Assembly: GCA_021793675.1 (NCBI GenBank)
Contig: JAJYSG010000012.1
Location: 1 to 44,946 of the forward strand
DNA: 44,946 bases
DNA from: Actinomycetes bacterium
GTDB taxonomy: Bacteria > Actinomycetota > Actinomycetes > Actinomycetales > Cellulomonadaceae
Direction: 5' to 3'
The translations under genes were made by a program, and so were the position numbers. Every line of letters starts with the position of its first letter. The stretch's first letter is position 1. This document shows positions 31,976-39,729 of the stretch, one piece after another. Below the pieces are notes generated by a model. That model was not told where the DNA came from, ran no database searches, and saw only the letters and a list, made by a program, of their open reading frames with translations.

Positions 31976-32174
31976 CCCGCCCGCCCCCGCCCCCGCTCCC
32001 TCCTCCCACCCCACCCCACCCCCCTCCGCAACGTCCGAGAGTTGCGAGCCTCTGGCGCTGGAAGTCTCGGACGTTGCGGTGCACTCGCTGGTTGCGTCCG
32101 AGAGTTGGGAACCCCTGGCGCTGGAAGTCTCGGACGTAGCGGGGGATGAGGGGGGGACGGGAGAGGATGGGGGC
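31976..32174. repeat. Composite palindromic repeat region between leuA and recO
   Basis: This region has mirror-like architecture: a pyrimidine tract (31976-32025), two palindromic units with a 63-bp period, and a purine tract (32140-32174). Unit 1 has perfect 15-base arms (32026-32040 and 32065-32079, CCGCAACGTCCGAGA). Unit 2 has 9-base arms (32095-32103 and 32128-32136). The units agree at about 44 of 49 positions, including the non-palindromic centre CTGGCGCTGGAAG. The purine tract also supplies the recO ribosome-binding site. It may act as the leuA terminator. Confidence 0.75.
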
Positions 32175-32906
32175 GTGGCGCTGTACCGGGATGAGGCGAT
32201 CGTGCTGCGCACCCAGAAGCTGGGGGAGGCCGATCGGATCGTCACCCTGCTGACGCGCGAGCACGGCAAGGTGCGCGCGGTCGGCAAGGGCGTGCGGCGC
32301 ACGACGAGCCGGTTCGGCTCCCGTCTCGAGCCGTTCATGCACGTCGACATCCAGCTGGCGACGGGTCGCAACCTCGACACCGTGACGCAGGTGGAGACGC
32401 TCGGGGCGTACGGCCGGCCGGTGTGCGAGGACTACGCGCTGTACACCGCCGGCACGGTGATGCTCGAGACCGCCGACCGGCTGGTCGAGGCCGAGCACGA
32501 GCCCGCGCTGCAGCAGTACTGGCTGCTCGTCGGCGCGGTGCGGGCGCTCGCGGGCCGCGAGCACGCCTCCGGGCTCGTGCTCGACTCCTACCTGCTGCGG
32601 GCGCTGGCGGTGGCGGGCTGGGCGCCGAGCTTCGCGGACTGCGCGCGCTGCGGGGCGCCCGGTCCGCACCACGCGTTCGCGGTCGCGATGGGCGGCGCGG
32701 TGTGCGCGACGTGCCGGCCACCGGGGTCTGCGGCGCCGGCGCCGGAGACGTTCACGCTGCTCGCGGCCCTGCTGGTGGGTGACTGGGACACCGCGGACCG
32801 GTCCGCCGAGCGGCACCGCGCGGAGGGCAACGGCCTGGTGGCGGCGTTCTGTCAGTTCCATCTGGAGCGCCGGCTGCGCTCGCTGCCGATGGTGGAACGG
32901 GCCTAG
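32175..32906 (+). CDS. recO: DNA repair protein RecO
   Basis: RecO loads RecA and anneals strands in the RecFOR recombinational repair pathway. The 243-residue product starts [20 protein letters not shown], the family's OB-fold N-terminus, and has a four-cysteine zinc site at Cys156/Cys159 and Cys177/Cys180 (CARC ... CATC). The GTG at 32175 is chosen because it starts at the conserved N-terminus and follows a purine-rich GGAGA-like site; the frame is open further upstream through the repeat, which I do not count as coding. The stop overlaps the stop of the convergent GGDEF gene in a CTAG. Confidence 0.94.
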   Translation: MALYRDEAIVLRTQKLGEADRIVTLLTREHGKVRAVGKGVRRTTSRFGSRLEPFMHVDIQLATGRNLDTVTQVETLGAYGRPVCEDYALYTAGTVMLETADRLVEAEHEPALQQYWLLVGAVRALAGREHASGLVLDSYLLRALAVAGWAPSFADCARCGAPGPHHAFAVAMGGAVCATCRPPGSAAPAPETFTLLAALLVGDWDTADRSAERHRAEGNGLVAAFCQFHLERRLRSLPMVERA

Positions 32907-34387
32907 GACCAGAGCCGCGGGATCGTCCCCGGGGGCGGGATGGGCGTCGGGTCCGGCCGGCCGGGACGCGCCCGCTTCGCGCAGTACATCTCGGCGTCCG
33001 CCCGGTCCAGCAGCAGCTCGGCGCTGATGCGCTGGCCGGGAGCCGCCACCGCGATGCCGATGCTGGCACGGCCGGACGCCCGCACCACGCCGACGGTCAC
33101 CGGGCGCGCCAGTGACGCCTCGATGCGGGTGCCCACCTCGACACCGACGGTGCGGTCGCCCTCCAGGACGACGACGAACTCGTCGCCCCCGAAGCGCGCG
33201 ACCAGGTCCTCCGGGCGGACGGCGGCCCGGATCCGCGTGGCGACGATGCGCAGCAGCTGGTCGCCGACGACGTGGCCGTGCGTGTCGTTGACCGCCTTGA
33301 AGTCGTCGAGATCGATGTACAGCACGACGACCCCGGGTGAGACTCCGGCCGCGCACCGGTCGAGCAGCACCTTGAGGTGCTGCACCATGGTTCGGCGGTT
33401 CGGCAGCCGGGTGAGCTCGTCGTGCGCGGCGAGGTCGTGGAGGCGGCGCTCGGTCTCGGCCTGCCGCCGGGCCAGCTGACTGATCCGCAACACCACGAGC
33501 GGCACCATGGCGAGCGATGTCCCGCCGACCAGCGCCGGGTCCAGCGGCCCTCCGGTGAGCTGGAGGACCACCACGAGCGTCGGGTTCGTGGCGAGCGCGG
33601 CACCGAGGAACGCCAGCCGCCAGCGGGTCAGCCGGGCCGGCGGCGGCTCGGGGTCCACCGCTGCGGTCGACGAGGGATGCAGCAGCGCCGCGGCGAAGGC
33701 GACGAGGGCCATGACACACAGTGCGCTGGCCGACCACGAGGCGAGATGGCTGATGCGATCCTCGGTGAGGGTGAACACGACGTCCGCGGCGGTCGACGCA
33801 CCGATGGCCAGCAGCAGGTAGAGGGCGGCCGTCCGCACCGTTGGCACGACGACGGCCATTCGCAGGATCACGCCCGCCAGGGCGCTGACCAGCAGCACGA
33901 GCAGCATCTCGTAGGCCACGGTGCCTGGGCTGGAGCCGCGGCGCACGTGCGCCGGGTAGATCAGCAGTCCCCACACCAGGCTTGCCGCCGCCAGCCCGAT
34001 CACCGCCGCGTCGAGCGTCCCGCCACGGTCGGTGGGGGTGTAGCGGGCGGTGACCGCGACGGCGCCGCCGGCGACGAGCAGCACGTAGCCCAGGGCGAGC
34101 GTGACGGCCGCGAGCATGCCGAGAGCAGGACGTCCGGTCGCGGTGACGGCGGCCTGGTTCTGCAGGTTGTGCACCGCCAGCACGGTGACGCCGGCCGTCA
34201 CGAGCGACCACCCGGCGCGGTCCGCGCCGGAGCGGCGGGGCACCTGGACGGCGAGCACGGCGAGCGGCAGGAAGGTGGCGGCCGACACCGCCGCGTAGCG
34301 CCAGCTCGGGCCGAGGGCGCACACGGCGACCAGCGGCACACCGATCAGTGCGATGCCGACGTGCCCACGCCGGCTGCCTCGGTCCAC
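32903..34387 (-). CDS. Membrane GGDEF diguanylate cyclase
   Basis: This 494-residue protein synthesises cyclic di-GMP. About eight or nine membrane spans (10-310) form an uncharacterised N-terminal sensor of MASE-like layout. A GGDEF domain follows, with [11 protein letters not shown], a [10 protein letters not shown] metal motif and intact GGDEF at 400-404. The inhibitory I-site RPED (391-394) is present, so product feedback is expected. The frame is open to 34810, but AAGGAGG five bases before the GTG at 34387 fixes the start. It converges with recO. No EAL domain or other c-di-GMP gene is visible in the window. Confidence 0.92.
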   Translation of the reverse strand: MDRGSRRGHVGIALIGVPLVAVCALGPSWRYAAVSAATFLPLAVLAVQVPRRSGADRAGWSLVTAGVTVLAVHNLQNQAAVTATGRPALGMLAAVTLALGYVLLVAGGAVAVTARYTPTDRGGTLDAAVIGLAAASLVWGLLIYPAHVRRGSSPGTVAYEMLLVLLVSALAGVILRMAVVVPTVRTAALYLLLAIGASTAADVVFTLTEDRISHLASWSASALCVMALVAFAAALLHPSSTAAVDPEPPPARLTRWRLAFLGAALATNPTLVVVLQLTGGPLDPALVGGTSLAMVPLVVLRISQLARRQAETERRLHDLAAHDELTRLPNRRTMVQHLKVLLDRCAAGVSPGVVVLYIDLDDFKAVNDTHGHVVGDQLLRIVATRIRAAVRPEDLVARFGGDEFVVVLEGDRTVGVEVGTRIEASLARPVTVGVVRASGRASIGIAVAAPGQRISAELLLDRADAEMYCAKRARPGRPDPTPIPPPGTIPRLWS

Positions 34388-34441
34388 CGCGCCTCCTTCG
34401 TCGACGCAGGGCGGTCTGCTCGCGCGTACGACAGCCCTGCT

Positions 34442-34473
34442 ACTACATCGGCAGCGCGCGCACGATGTGTAGT
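34442..34473. promoter_or_regulatory. Imperfect inverted repeat between the GGDEF gene and uppS
   Basis: ACTACATCG (34442-34450) faces CGATGTGTAGT (34463-34473), giving a 6+3 bp match around a two-base bulge. It is an AT-richer island in the divergent 187-base spacer and could be a promoter or operator for the GGDEF gene. A CACAAT hexamer at 34534-34539 is a possible uppS -10. Confidence 0.3.
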
Positions 34474-34574
34474 GCCTGACGGGACGATGTTGACGCCGCC
34501 GCCGCCGCGGTGCGTCGACCTCGCGCTCCCGGGCACAATGGCGGGCAGGGTCACCGAGCCGGGAGGAGCTGACC

Positions 34575-35396
34575 GTGGTGCGTGGTGCGCCGACCGGTGA
34601 CGTCCAGGGCCGCGGTCCCGCCCCGGTCCAGCCGCCGTTCCCGCACCCCTCGGGCGCCCGGCCGCCCGCGATCCCGCGGGAGCTGGTGCCGCGCCACGTC
34701 GCGATCGTCATGGACGGCAACGGGCGCTGGGCGAACGCGCGTGGTCTGCCGCGCACGGCAGGGCACGCCGCGGGGGAGGCGTCCCTGCTGGACGTGGTGG
34801 CCGGGGCCATCGAGATCGGCGTCCAGTACGTCTCGGCCTACGCGTTCTCCACGGAGAACTGGAAGCGCTCGCCGGACGAGGTGCGCTTCCTCATGGGGTT
34901 CAACCGCGACGTGCTGCGACGCCGTCGTGACGTCATGAACTCCTGGGGGGTGCGGGTGCGCTGGGCCGGCCGGCGTCCTCGGCTGTGGCGCTCGGTGATC
35001 GCCGAGCTCGAGGAGGCGGAGCGGCTCACCCGGCACAACACCACGTGCACCCTGACGATGTGCGTCAACTACGGCGGCCGGGCCGAGCTCGTCGACGCGG
35101 CGCGCGCCATCGCGCGGGAGGTCGCGGCGGGACGGCTCGACCCGGACCACGTGACGGAGAAGACGATCCAGCGGCACCTCGACGAACCGGACCTGCCGGA
35201 CGTCGACCTGCTGGTGCGCACCTCCGGCGAGCAGCGCACGTCCAACTTCATGGTGTGGCAGGCGGCCTACGCCGAGCTCGTCTTCCTGGACGAGCCGTGG
35301 CCCGACGTCAACCGCACCCATCTGTGGCGCGCCGTGGAGCAGTACGCCCGGCGCGACCGTCGCTACGGCGCCGCGGTGGACAAGCCGACTGCCTGA
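34575..35396 (+). CDS. uppS: Isoprenyl transferase (undecaprenyl diphosphate synthase family)
   Basis: This cis-prenyltransferase makes the long-chain polyprenyl diphosphate carrier for cell-wall polymers. The 273-residue product has [10 protein letters not shown] with catalytic Asp47, the [11 protein letters not shown] segment, VNYGGRAEL and the C-terminal [12 protein letters not shown] that binds pyrophosphate. The GTG start has GGAGGAG seven bases upstream. The N-terminal 35 residues are Pro/Gly-rich, as often seen in actinobacterial members. Chain length (decaprenyl or undecaprenyl) is not decidable from sequence. Confidence 0.95.
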   Translation: MVRGAPTGDVQGRGPAPVQPPFPHPSGARPPAIPRELVPRHVAIVMDGNGRWANARGLPRTAGHAAGEASLLDVVAGAIEIGVQYVSAYAFSTENWKRSPDEVRFLMGFNRDVLRRRRDVMNSWGVRVRWAGRRPRLWRSVIAELEEAERLTRHNTTCTLTMCVNYGGRAELVDAARAIAREVAAGRLDPDHVTEKTIQRHLDEPDLPDVDLLVRTSGEQRTSNFMVWQAAYAELVFLDEPWPDVNRTHLWRAVEQYARRDRRYGAAVDKPTA

Positions 35397-35430
35397 CGCA
35401 CCAGGTCGGGCCATCGCGCGGTTCCCGGGG

Positions 35431-35451
35431 CGGGCAACGGCGCGCTGCCCG
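35431..35451 (+). terminator. Hairpin between uppS and glyS
   Basis: CGGGCA (35431-35436) and TGCCCG (35446-35451) form a perfect 6-bp stem around a 9-base loop, 35 bases after the uppS stop. It has no U-tract. TAACCT at 35453-35458 directly after it may be the glyS -10. Confidence 0.4.
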
Positions 35452-35510
35452 GTAACCTGGGCCGTTGGCTTCGGCACCCAGCCGCGGCACCGTCCGACCC
35501 AGGAGCACCA

Positions 35511-36896
35511 GTGGCCGACTCGTCCCGCCTCGACAACGTCGTCTCCCTCGCCAAGCGGCGTGGGTTCGTCTTCCCCAGCGGGGAGATCTACGGCGGGACC
35601 AGGTCCGCGTGGGACTACGGGCCGCTGGGCGTGGAGCTCAAGGAGAACATCAAGCGGCAGTGGTGGAAGTTCATGGTCACCAGCCGCGACGACATCGTCG
35701 GCCTCGACTCGAGCGTCATCCTGCCGCGCATGGTGTGGGTGGCCTCCGGCCACGTCGGTGTCTTCAGCGACCCGCTCACCGAGTGCCTGAGCTGCCACAA
35801 GCGGTTCCGCGAGGACCAGCTCATCGAGGAGTTCACCGAGCGCAAGGGCCACGCCCCCGAGGGCGGCCTGCTCGGCGTGCCGTGCCCCAACTGCGGCACG
35901 CGCGGGCAGTGGACCGAGCCCCGCGACTTCAACATGATGCTCAAGACGTACCTCGGCCCCGTCGAGGACGAGACCGGCCTGCACTACCTGCGGCCGGAGA
36001 CCGCGCAGGGCATCTTCGTCAACTTCCAGAACGTGCTGACGGCCGCGCGCAAGAAGCCGCCGTTCGGCATCGGCCAGATCGGCAAGTCGTTCCGCAACGA
36101 GATCACGCCCGGCAACTTCATCTTCCGCACCCGCGAGTTCGAGCAGATGGAGATGGAGTTCTTCGTCGAGCCCGGGACCGACGAACAGTGGCACCAGTAC
36201 TGGATCGACACCCGCACCAGCTGGTACACGGACCTCGGCATCAGCCGCGACAACCTGCGGCTCTACGAGCACCCCAAGGAGAAGCTGTCCCACTACTCGA
36301 AGCGGACCGTGGACATCGAGTACCGGTTCGGCTTCGTCGGCAGCGAGTGGGGCGAGCTCGAGGGCATCGCCAACCGGACCGACTTCGACCTGTCGACGCA
36401 CACGAAGCACTCCGGCGTGGACCTGTCGTTCTTCGACCAGACCAAGGGCGAGCGGTACGTGCCGTACGTCATCGAGCCGGCCGCCGGCCTGACCCGGAGC
36501 CTGATGGCGTTCCTGGTCGAGGCGTACGCGGAGGACGAGGCTCCGAACACCAAGGGCGGCGTCGACGTCCGCACGGTGCTGCGCCTCGACCCGCGCCTGG
36601 CGCCGGTCAAGGCCGCCGTGCTCCCGCTGAGCCGCAACGAGGCCCTGTCGCCGAAGGCGCGTGACCTGGCCGCCGAGCTCCGCAAGAGCTGGAACGTCGA
36701 CTTCGACGACGCCGGTGCCATCGGCCGCCGCTACCGCCGGCAGGACGAGGTCGGCACCCCGTTCTGCATCACCGTCGACTTCGACACCCTCGAGGACCAG
36801 GCGGTGACGATCCGGCACCGCGACTCGATGGAGCAGGTCCGCGTCGCGCTGGACCAGGTCGCCGGGTACCTCGCTGCCCGCTTGATCGGGGCGTAA
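35511..36896 (+). CDS. glyS: Glycyl-tRNA synthetase (alpha2, class II)
   Basis: This enzyme charges tRNA-Gly. The 461-residue single-chain type is usual in actinobacteria. It has the N-terminal [18 protein letters not shown], a Cys pair CLSC and a later CPNC that resemble a zinc knuckle, motif 2 around [25 protein letters not shown], given here as key residues Arg-Asn-Glu and Arg-x-Arg-Glu-Phe, and motif 3 [10 protein letters not shown]. The anticodon-binding domain (about 355-461) ends the protein. The GTG start has AGGAG seven bases upstream. I see no T-box in its leader. Confidence 0.96.
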   Translation: MADSSRLDNVVSLAKRRGFVFPSGEIYGGTRSAWDYGPLGVELKENIKRQWWKFMVTSRDDIVGLDSSVILPRMVWVASGHVGVFSDPLTECLSCHKRFREDQLIEEFTERKGHAPEGGLLGVPCPNCGTRGQWTEPRDFNMMLKTYLGPVEDETGLHYLRPETAQGIFVNFQNVLTAARKKPPFGIGQIGKSFRNEITPGNFIFRTREFEQMEMEFFVEPGTDEQWHQYWIDTRTSWYTDLGISRDNLRLYEHPKEKLSHYSKRTVDIEYRFGFVGSEWGELEGIANRTDFDLSTHTKHSGVDLSFFDQTKGERYVPYVIEPAAGLTRSLMAFLVEAYAEDEAPNTKGGVDVRTVLRLDPRLAPVKAAVLPLSRNEALSPKARDLAAELRKSWNVDFDDAGAIGRRYRRQDEVGTPFCITVDFDTLEDQAVTIRHRDSMEQVRVALDQVAGYLAARLIGA

Positions 36897-36906
36897 CCCC
36901 GGGCGC

Positions 36907-36964
36907 ACGACGAGCCCTCCACAGCCCGTCCGGCGGTCACCCGAGGCTCGCGTGGAGTCGTCGT
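36907..36964 (+). terminator. Interrupted inverted repeat after glyS
   Basis: ACGACGA (36907-36913) and CTCCAC (36917-36922) pair with GTGGAG (36952-36957) and TCGTCGT (36958-36964), giving 13 base pairs with a 3-base bulge and a structured loop. It lies 10 bases after the glyS stop and is the likely terminator, isolating the toxin-antitoxin pair. Confidence 0.5.
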
Positions 36965-37035
36965 GAGTCTCGTCGTCGTGCGCGCGGGCGCGACGCTGCG
37001 GCCATGACCCGTGGCCCGACGACCGCGTCGTTGCC

Positions 37036-37049
37036 TAGAATTCTGTACA
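37036..37049 (+). promoter_or_regulatory. Toxin-antitoxin promoter and operator
   Basis: TAGAAT (37036-37041) is a good -10 and overlaps the palindrome AGAATTCT (37037-37044). That abuts TGTACA (37044-37049), whose last A is the first base of the antitoxin ATG. TGTACA is the core operator motif known for YefM-YoeB. The -10 ends seven bases before the ATG, so the transcript should be nearly leaderless. No clear -35 is seen. Confidence 0.6.
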
Positions 37050-37333
37050 TGACGACGATCCCGCTGGCCGAGGCCCGAGCGCAGCTGTCCCAGCTCGTCG
37101 ACGAGGTGGTGCGCACGCACGAGCGCGTCGAGATCACCCGCAACGGTCGTCGGGCCGCGGTGCTGCTGTCGGCCGACGACTACGACTCGCTGCTCGAGAC
37201 GCTCGACGTGCTCGGGGACCCGGAGCTCATGGCGGCGATCCGCGAGGGCGAGGAAGAACTGGCGCGCGGCGAGGTGTACACCTCCGACGAGGTCGCGGCC
37301 GACCTCCGCGCCAAGGGCTGGCTGCCCGAGTGA
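37049..37333 (+). CDS. YefM/Phd-family antitoxin
   Basis: This 94-residue antitoxin has the Phd/YefM DNA-binding N-terminal domain (IPLAEARAQLSQLVDEVV, RVEITRNGRRAAVLLS, DYDSLLETLDVL). An acidic C-terminal tail, ELMAAIREGEEELARGE, probably wraps the toxin. The ATG at 37049 gives the family N-terminus and has no Shine-Dalgarno, in keeping with a leaderless message. The gene overlaps the toxin start as GTGA. It likely autorepresses through the TGTACA site at its own start. Confidence 0.9.
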   Translation: MTTIPLAEARAQLSQLVDEVVRTHERVEITRNGRRAAVLLSADDYDSLLETLDVLGDPELMAAIREGEEELARGEVYTSDEVAADLRAKGWLPE

Positions 37334-37596
37334 CCTACGGCATCACGTGGACGGCGCGAGCCCGCCGGGACCTGCAGGAGCGGCTCCCGGAGAAGGTCGC
37401 CGTCGCGTGCTGGGAGTTCGTCCGGGGGCCACTGGCTGAGGACCCGCACCGCGTGGGCAAGCGGCTGAAGCCGCCGATGGACGACCGCTGGACGGCGCGC
37501 CGCGGCGAGTACCGGGTGATCTATCGGATCGACGACGGCACCGTGGTGGTGGAGGTCGTCGCGCTCGCGCACCGCCGCGACGCGTACCGGCGGTAG
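37330..37596 (+). CDS. RelE/ParE-family toxin
   Basis: This 88-residue toxin of the RelE superfamily is presumably a ribosome-dependent mRNA interferase. The fold is marked by ITWTARARRDLQERLPEKV, a central DPHRVGKRLKPPMDDRWTAR, then RRGEYRVIYRIDDG and VVEVVALAHRRDAYR. The RRGEYRVIYRI strand and HRRDAY end match RelE proteins carrying the Arg and Tyr/His active-site positions. GTG at 37330 overlaps the antitoxin stop (GTGA), ensuring coupled and antitoxin-first synthesis. Inhibition of translation is family knowledge, not shown here. Confidence 0.9.
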   Translation: MTYGITWTARARRDLQERLPEKVAVACWEFVRGPLAEDPHRVGKRLKPPMDDRWTARRGEYRVIYRIDDGTVVVEVVALAHRRDAYRR

Positions 37597-37651
37597 GCCG
37601 GCACCGCGCACGGCGAGCCTCGGGCACGGGTCTGCTCGCTCGTCGATGCGG

Positions 37652-39031
37652 CTACCGGGCGGCGACGCGCGCGGCGACCGGTCGGTACCTGTCCGACCCC
37701 GGCGTCCGCTGGATCCACCACAGGTACGTCCCGTCCGTCCTGACGTCCTGCGCGGCGGGGAACCAGTAGAGCGTCTTGGAGGCCAGGTCGAAGAGGTAGG
37801 CGTCGCTGTCGTACCACCCGTTGTACAGGCGCCACGTCACGGCGCCAGGGCCGACGGCGAGGTCGCCGATGCTCGAGTCGCTGCCCTTCGGCCAGCCGAC
37901 GGTCCTGGCGGAACCGTCGCTCTGGTCGATCTGCAGCCAGGAGCTCCGGCTTGCGCTGTCGGCGTCGATGTCGTGAGCGACCGCGACCGTCGCGCCACAT
38001 GCCGCCACACCCCTGAGCGCGCCCGCGGTGCCGAGCATCGCGTCGGCCGCCTGGTCCGAGACGATCGAGCCTGAACCGTCGACGGCGAGCCGGTGCACTC
38101 CTTGGGTGGCGTTCTCGTTCGTGCCGGTGACGACGAAGAGCGCAGGACCGTCCTTGCTGCACCTGTCGGGAGTCAGCGCCGTCACGCCGCGCATCTCGAT
38201 CCTCGCCGGCCGAGAACCGTCCAACGGCGCGGACAGCATCACTGTGGTCGATCCGTTGCCGTCCGAGGCCGCGTCGACCCAGAAGAGCGTGCTGCCGACG
38301 ATCACCGGGTGGTGGTCCCAGATCCCGGGCGTCTGTGGAGAGCGCGCGATCTCACGGGCCTGACCGCCCGAGCGGGGCCGGGCCCACAGCACGTACGGCG
38401 ACTCGCCCGAGTTGGCGAAGTCGCTCTCGAACCAGACGACCCAGTCGGCGCTGACGGCTGCTTCGACGGTCTGGGCACCACGCGTGGGTGTGCTGGGAGG
38501 CTTGGTGATCCAGTCGATCGAGCCGCCGGGTGTCCACAACCCGAATCCGGAGCGGTAGGCGGGGGCGACCTGGCTCTGGGCGTCGTACGCCGTGGGTGTC
38601 ACCGCGACCGGCAGCACCGTCCCGTCGCCAGGGCCGATGATCCAGACGGGGACTCCGTTCACGTCACTGGGCGTGGCCGGGACGCCGAGGACGCCGGCTC
38701 CGACGGGGTCCGACAGCGGGGCCGGGAACGTGGAGATTCCGGGGTATCCGGTCGGACTGGGGGTGGGACTCGGTGTGGTCGTCGGGCCGACCGACGTCGT
38801 CGGGCCCGGCGTGGTCACCGGCACGGTTCGGTCGTCCGCCGATCGGTCGACGAGCGGAGTGACTCCGAAGGCGAGCGCGGCGACGACCGCGCAGGCGGCG
38901 GTCGCGCCGGCGGTGCGGCGAGCAGCCCTCCGGCGGCGCCCTGCGCGCACGACGAGGGCCGGGTCGAGCCGGTTGCCGCGGCCGGGGTAGCGGTCGAGTC
39001 GCCGCAGGTACTCGGGGAAGTCGTCGGTCAT
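37652..39031 (-). CDS. Membrane-anchored propeller-like protein, sigma factor partner
   Basis: I recognise no named family in this 459-residue protein. A short cytoplasmic N-terminus (DFPEYLRRLDRYPGRGNRLDP) and an Arg-rich run precede one membrane span (about 41-60). A Thr/Pro-rich linker (TTTPSPTPSPT) follows, then about 370 outer residues with repeated Trp/Tyr strand patterns (WVVWFES, LFWVDA, GAVTWRLYN, YLWWIQR) that suggest a beta-propeller. The ATG overlaps the sigma factor stop as ATGA. Position and topology suggest an anti-sigma-like or signal-sensing partner, although the cytoplasmic part is only about 40 residues with no zinc anti-sigma motif. Confidence 0.75.
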   Translation of the reverse strand: MTDDFPEYLRRLDRYPGRGNRLDPALVVRAGRRRRAARRTAGATAACAVVAALAFGVTPLVDRSADDRTVPVTTPGPTTSVGPTTTPSPTPSPTGYPGISTFPAPLSDPVGAGVLGVPATPSDVNGVPVWIIGPGDGTVLPVAVTPTAYDAQSQVAPAYRSGFGLWTPGGSIDWITKPPSTPTRGAQTVEAAVSADWVVWFESDFANSGESPYVLWARPRSGGQAREIARSPQTPGIWDHHPVIVGSTLFWVDAASDGNGSTTVMLSAPLDGSRPARIEMRGVTALTPDRCSKDGPALFVVTGTNENATQGVHRLAVDGSGSIVSDQAADAMLGTAGALRGVAACGATVAVAHDIDADSASRSSWLQIDQSDGSARTVGWPKGSDSSIGDLAVGPGAVTWRLYNGWYDSDAYLFDLASKTLYWFPAAQDVRTDGTYLWWIQRTPGSDRYRPVAARVAAR

Positions 39032-39621
39032 GAAGCACCTCCGGTGGGCTCGTCGGACGTGCGGAGCGCGGCGCGGAGCGCGGCCAGGCCGCGCGAGGCC
39101 GTCGTCTTGATCGTCCCGGCCGTGACGCCCAGGTCAGCGGCGACGTCGGCCTCGGAGATGTCAGCCAGGTAGCGCAGCACGACGACGCGGCGCTGCCGGG
39201 GCGTGAGCAGGGCCAGCGCCCGCGTCAGCTGGTCGCGGTCCTCCGTGCGGGCGTTGCCGCGCGCGTCGGCGTCGGCGCCGGCGTCGGGGACCTCGTCGGT
39301 CAGCACCTCGCGTCGCCGGCGTCGCCAGGTGTCGGTGCGCAGGTTGACCAGCACGCGGCGGGCGTAGGGCAGCGGGTCGGTGCGGGCGCGGCGCCAGGCG
39401 CCGTAGGTGCGGACGAGCGCCTGCTGCGTGAGCTCCTCGGCGCGGTCCATGTTCCCGACGAGCAGCCAGGCCGTGTGCAGCAGCGCGTCGGCATGCTGGG
39501 CCATGAAGGCGGTGAACTCGGCGTCGATGTCGCCGGGCCGGCCGCCGCCGACGGGCACGACGTCGACGAGGTCCGCCGGCCGCTCGTCGTCGCGCGGCGC
39601 CGCCTGCTGCACCCCCGTCAC
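39028..39621 (-). CDS. SigE-family ECF RNA polymerase sigma factor
   Basis: This 197-residue ECF sigma factor of the actinobacterial SigE-family type has region 2 (FTAFMAQHADALLHTAWLLV, DRAEELTQQALVRTYGAW) and region 4 (LTPRQRRVVVLRYLADISEADVAADLGVTAGTIKT), with a linker of charged residues. The GTG at 39621 has no good ribosome-binding site, so translation may start somewhat downstream, for example near the DIDAEF segment. It is translationally coupled to the membrane propeller-like protein. The target promoters are unknown. Confidence 0.88.
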   Translation of the reverse strand: MTGVQQAAPRDDERPADLVDVVPVGGGRPGDIDAEFTAFMAQHADALLHTAWLLVGNMDRAEELTQQALVRTYGAWRRARTDPLPYARRVLVNLRTDTWRRRRREVLTDEVPDAGADADARGNARTEDRDQLTRALALLTPRQRRVVVLRYLADISEADVAADLGVTAGTIKTTASRGLAALRAALRTSDEPTGGAS

Positions 39622-39664
39622 ACTAGCCAGAACGCAGCACGCACCTGCGGGGTTGACACCTCAT

Positions 39665-39692
39665 CCGATCGTCGGGGCGGCCCTACGATCGG
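39665..39692. promoter_or_regulatory. Inverted repeat, candidate operator before the MFS gene
   Basis: Perfect 8-base arms CCGATCGT (39665-39672) and ACGATCGG (39685-39692) flank 12 bases, in the 108-base divergent spacer. TTGACA at 39653-39658 lies just upstream on plus; no good -10 is found at standard spacing. This could be a regulator site controlling the exporter. No local regulator other than the sigma factor is encoded. Confidence 0.4.
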
Positions 39693-39729
39693 CGTGCGCC
39701 GTAGCGCGCGCACGACGAGCGGAGGGCGC

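Noticed and set aside
31976-32174. CRISPR array or tandem coding repeat
   Set aside because: Only two units occur, palindromic over most of their length with a 14-15 base spacer, and no cas genes are near.
35397-35510. T-box riboswitch before glyS
   Set aside because: The leader is only 113 bases and lacks a T-box sequence or specifier stem; only a short hairpin is visible.
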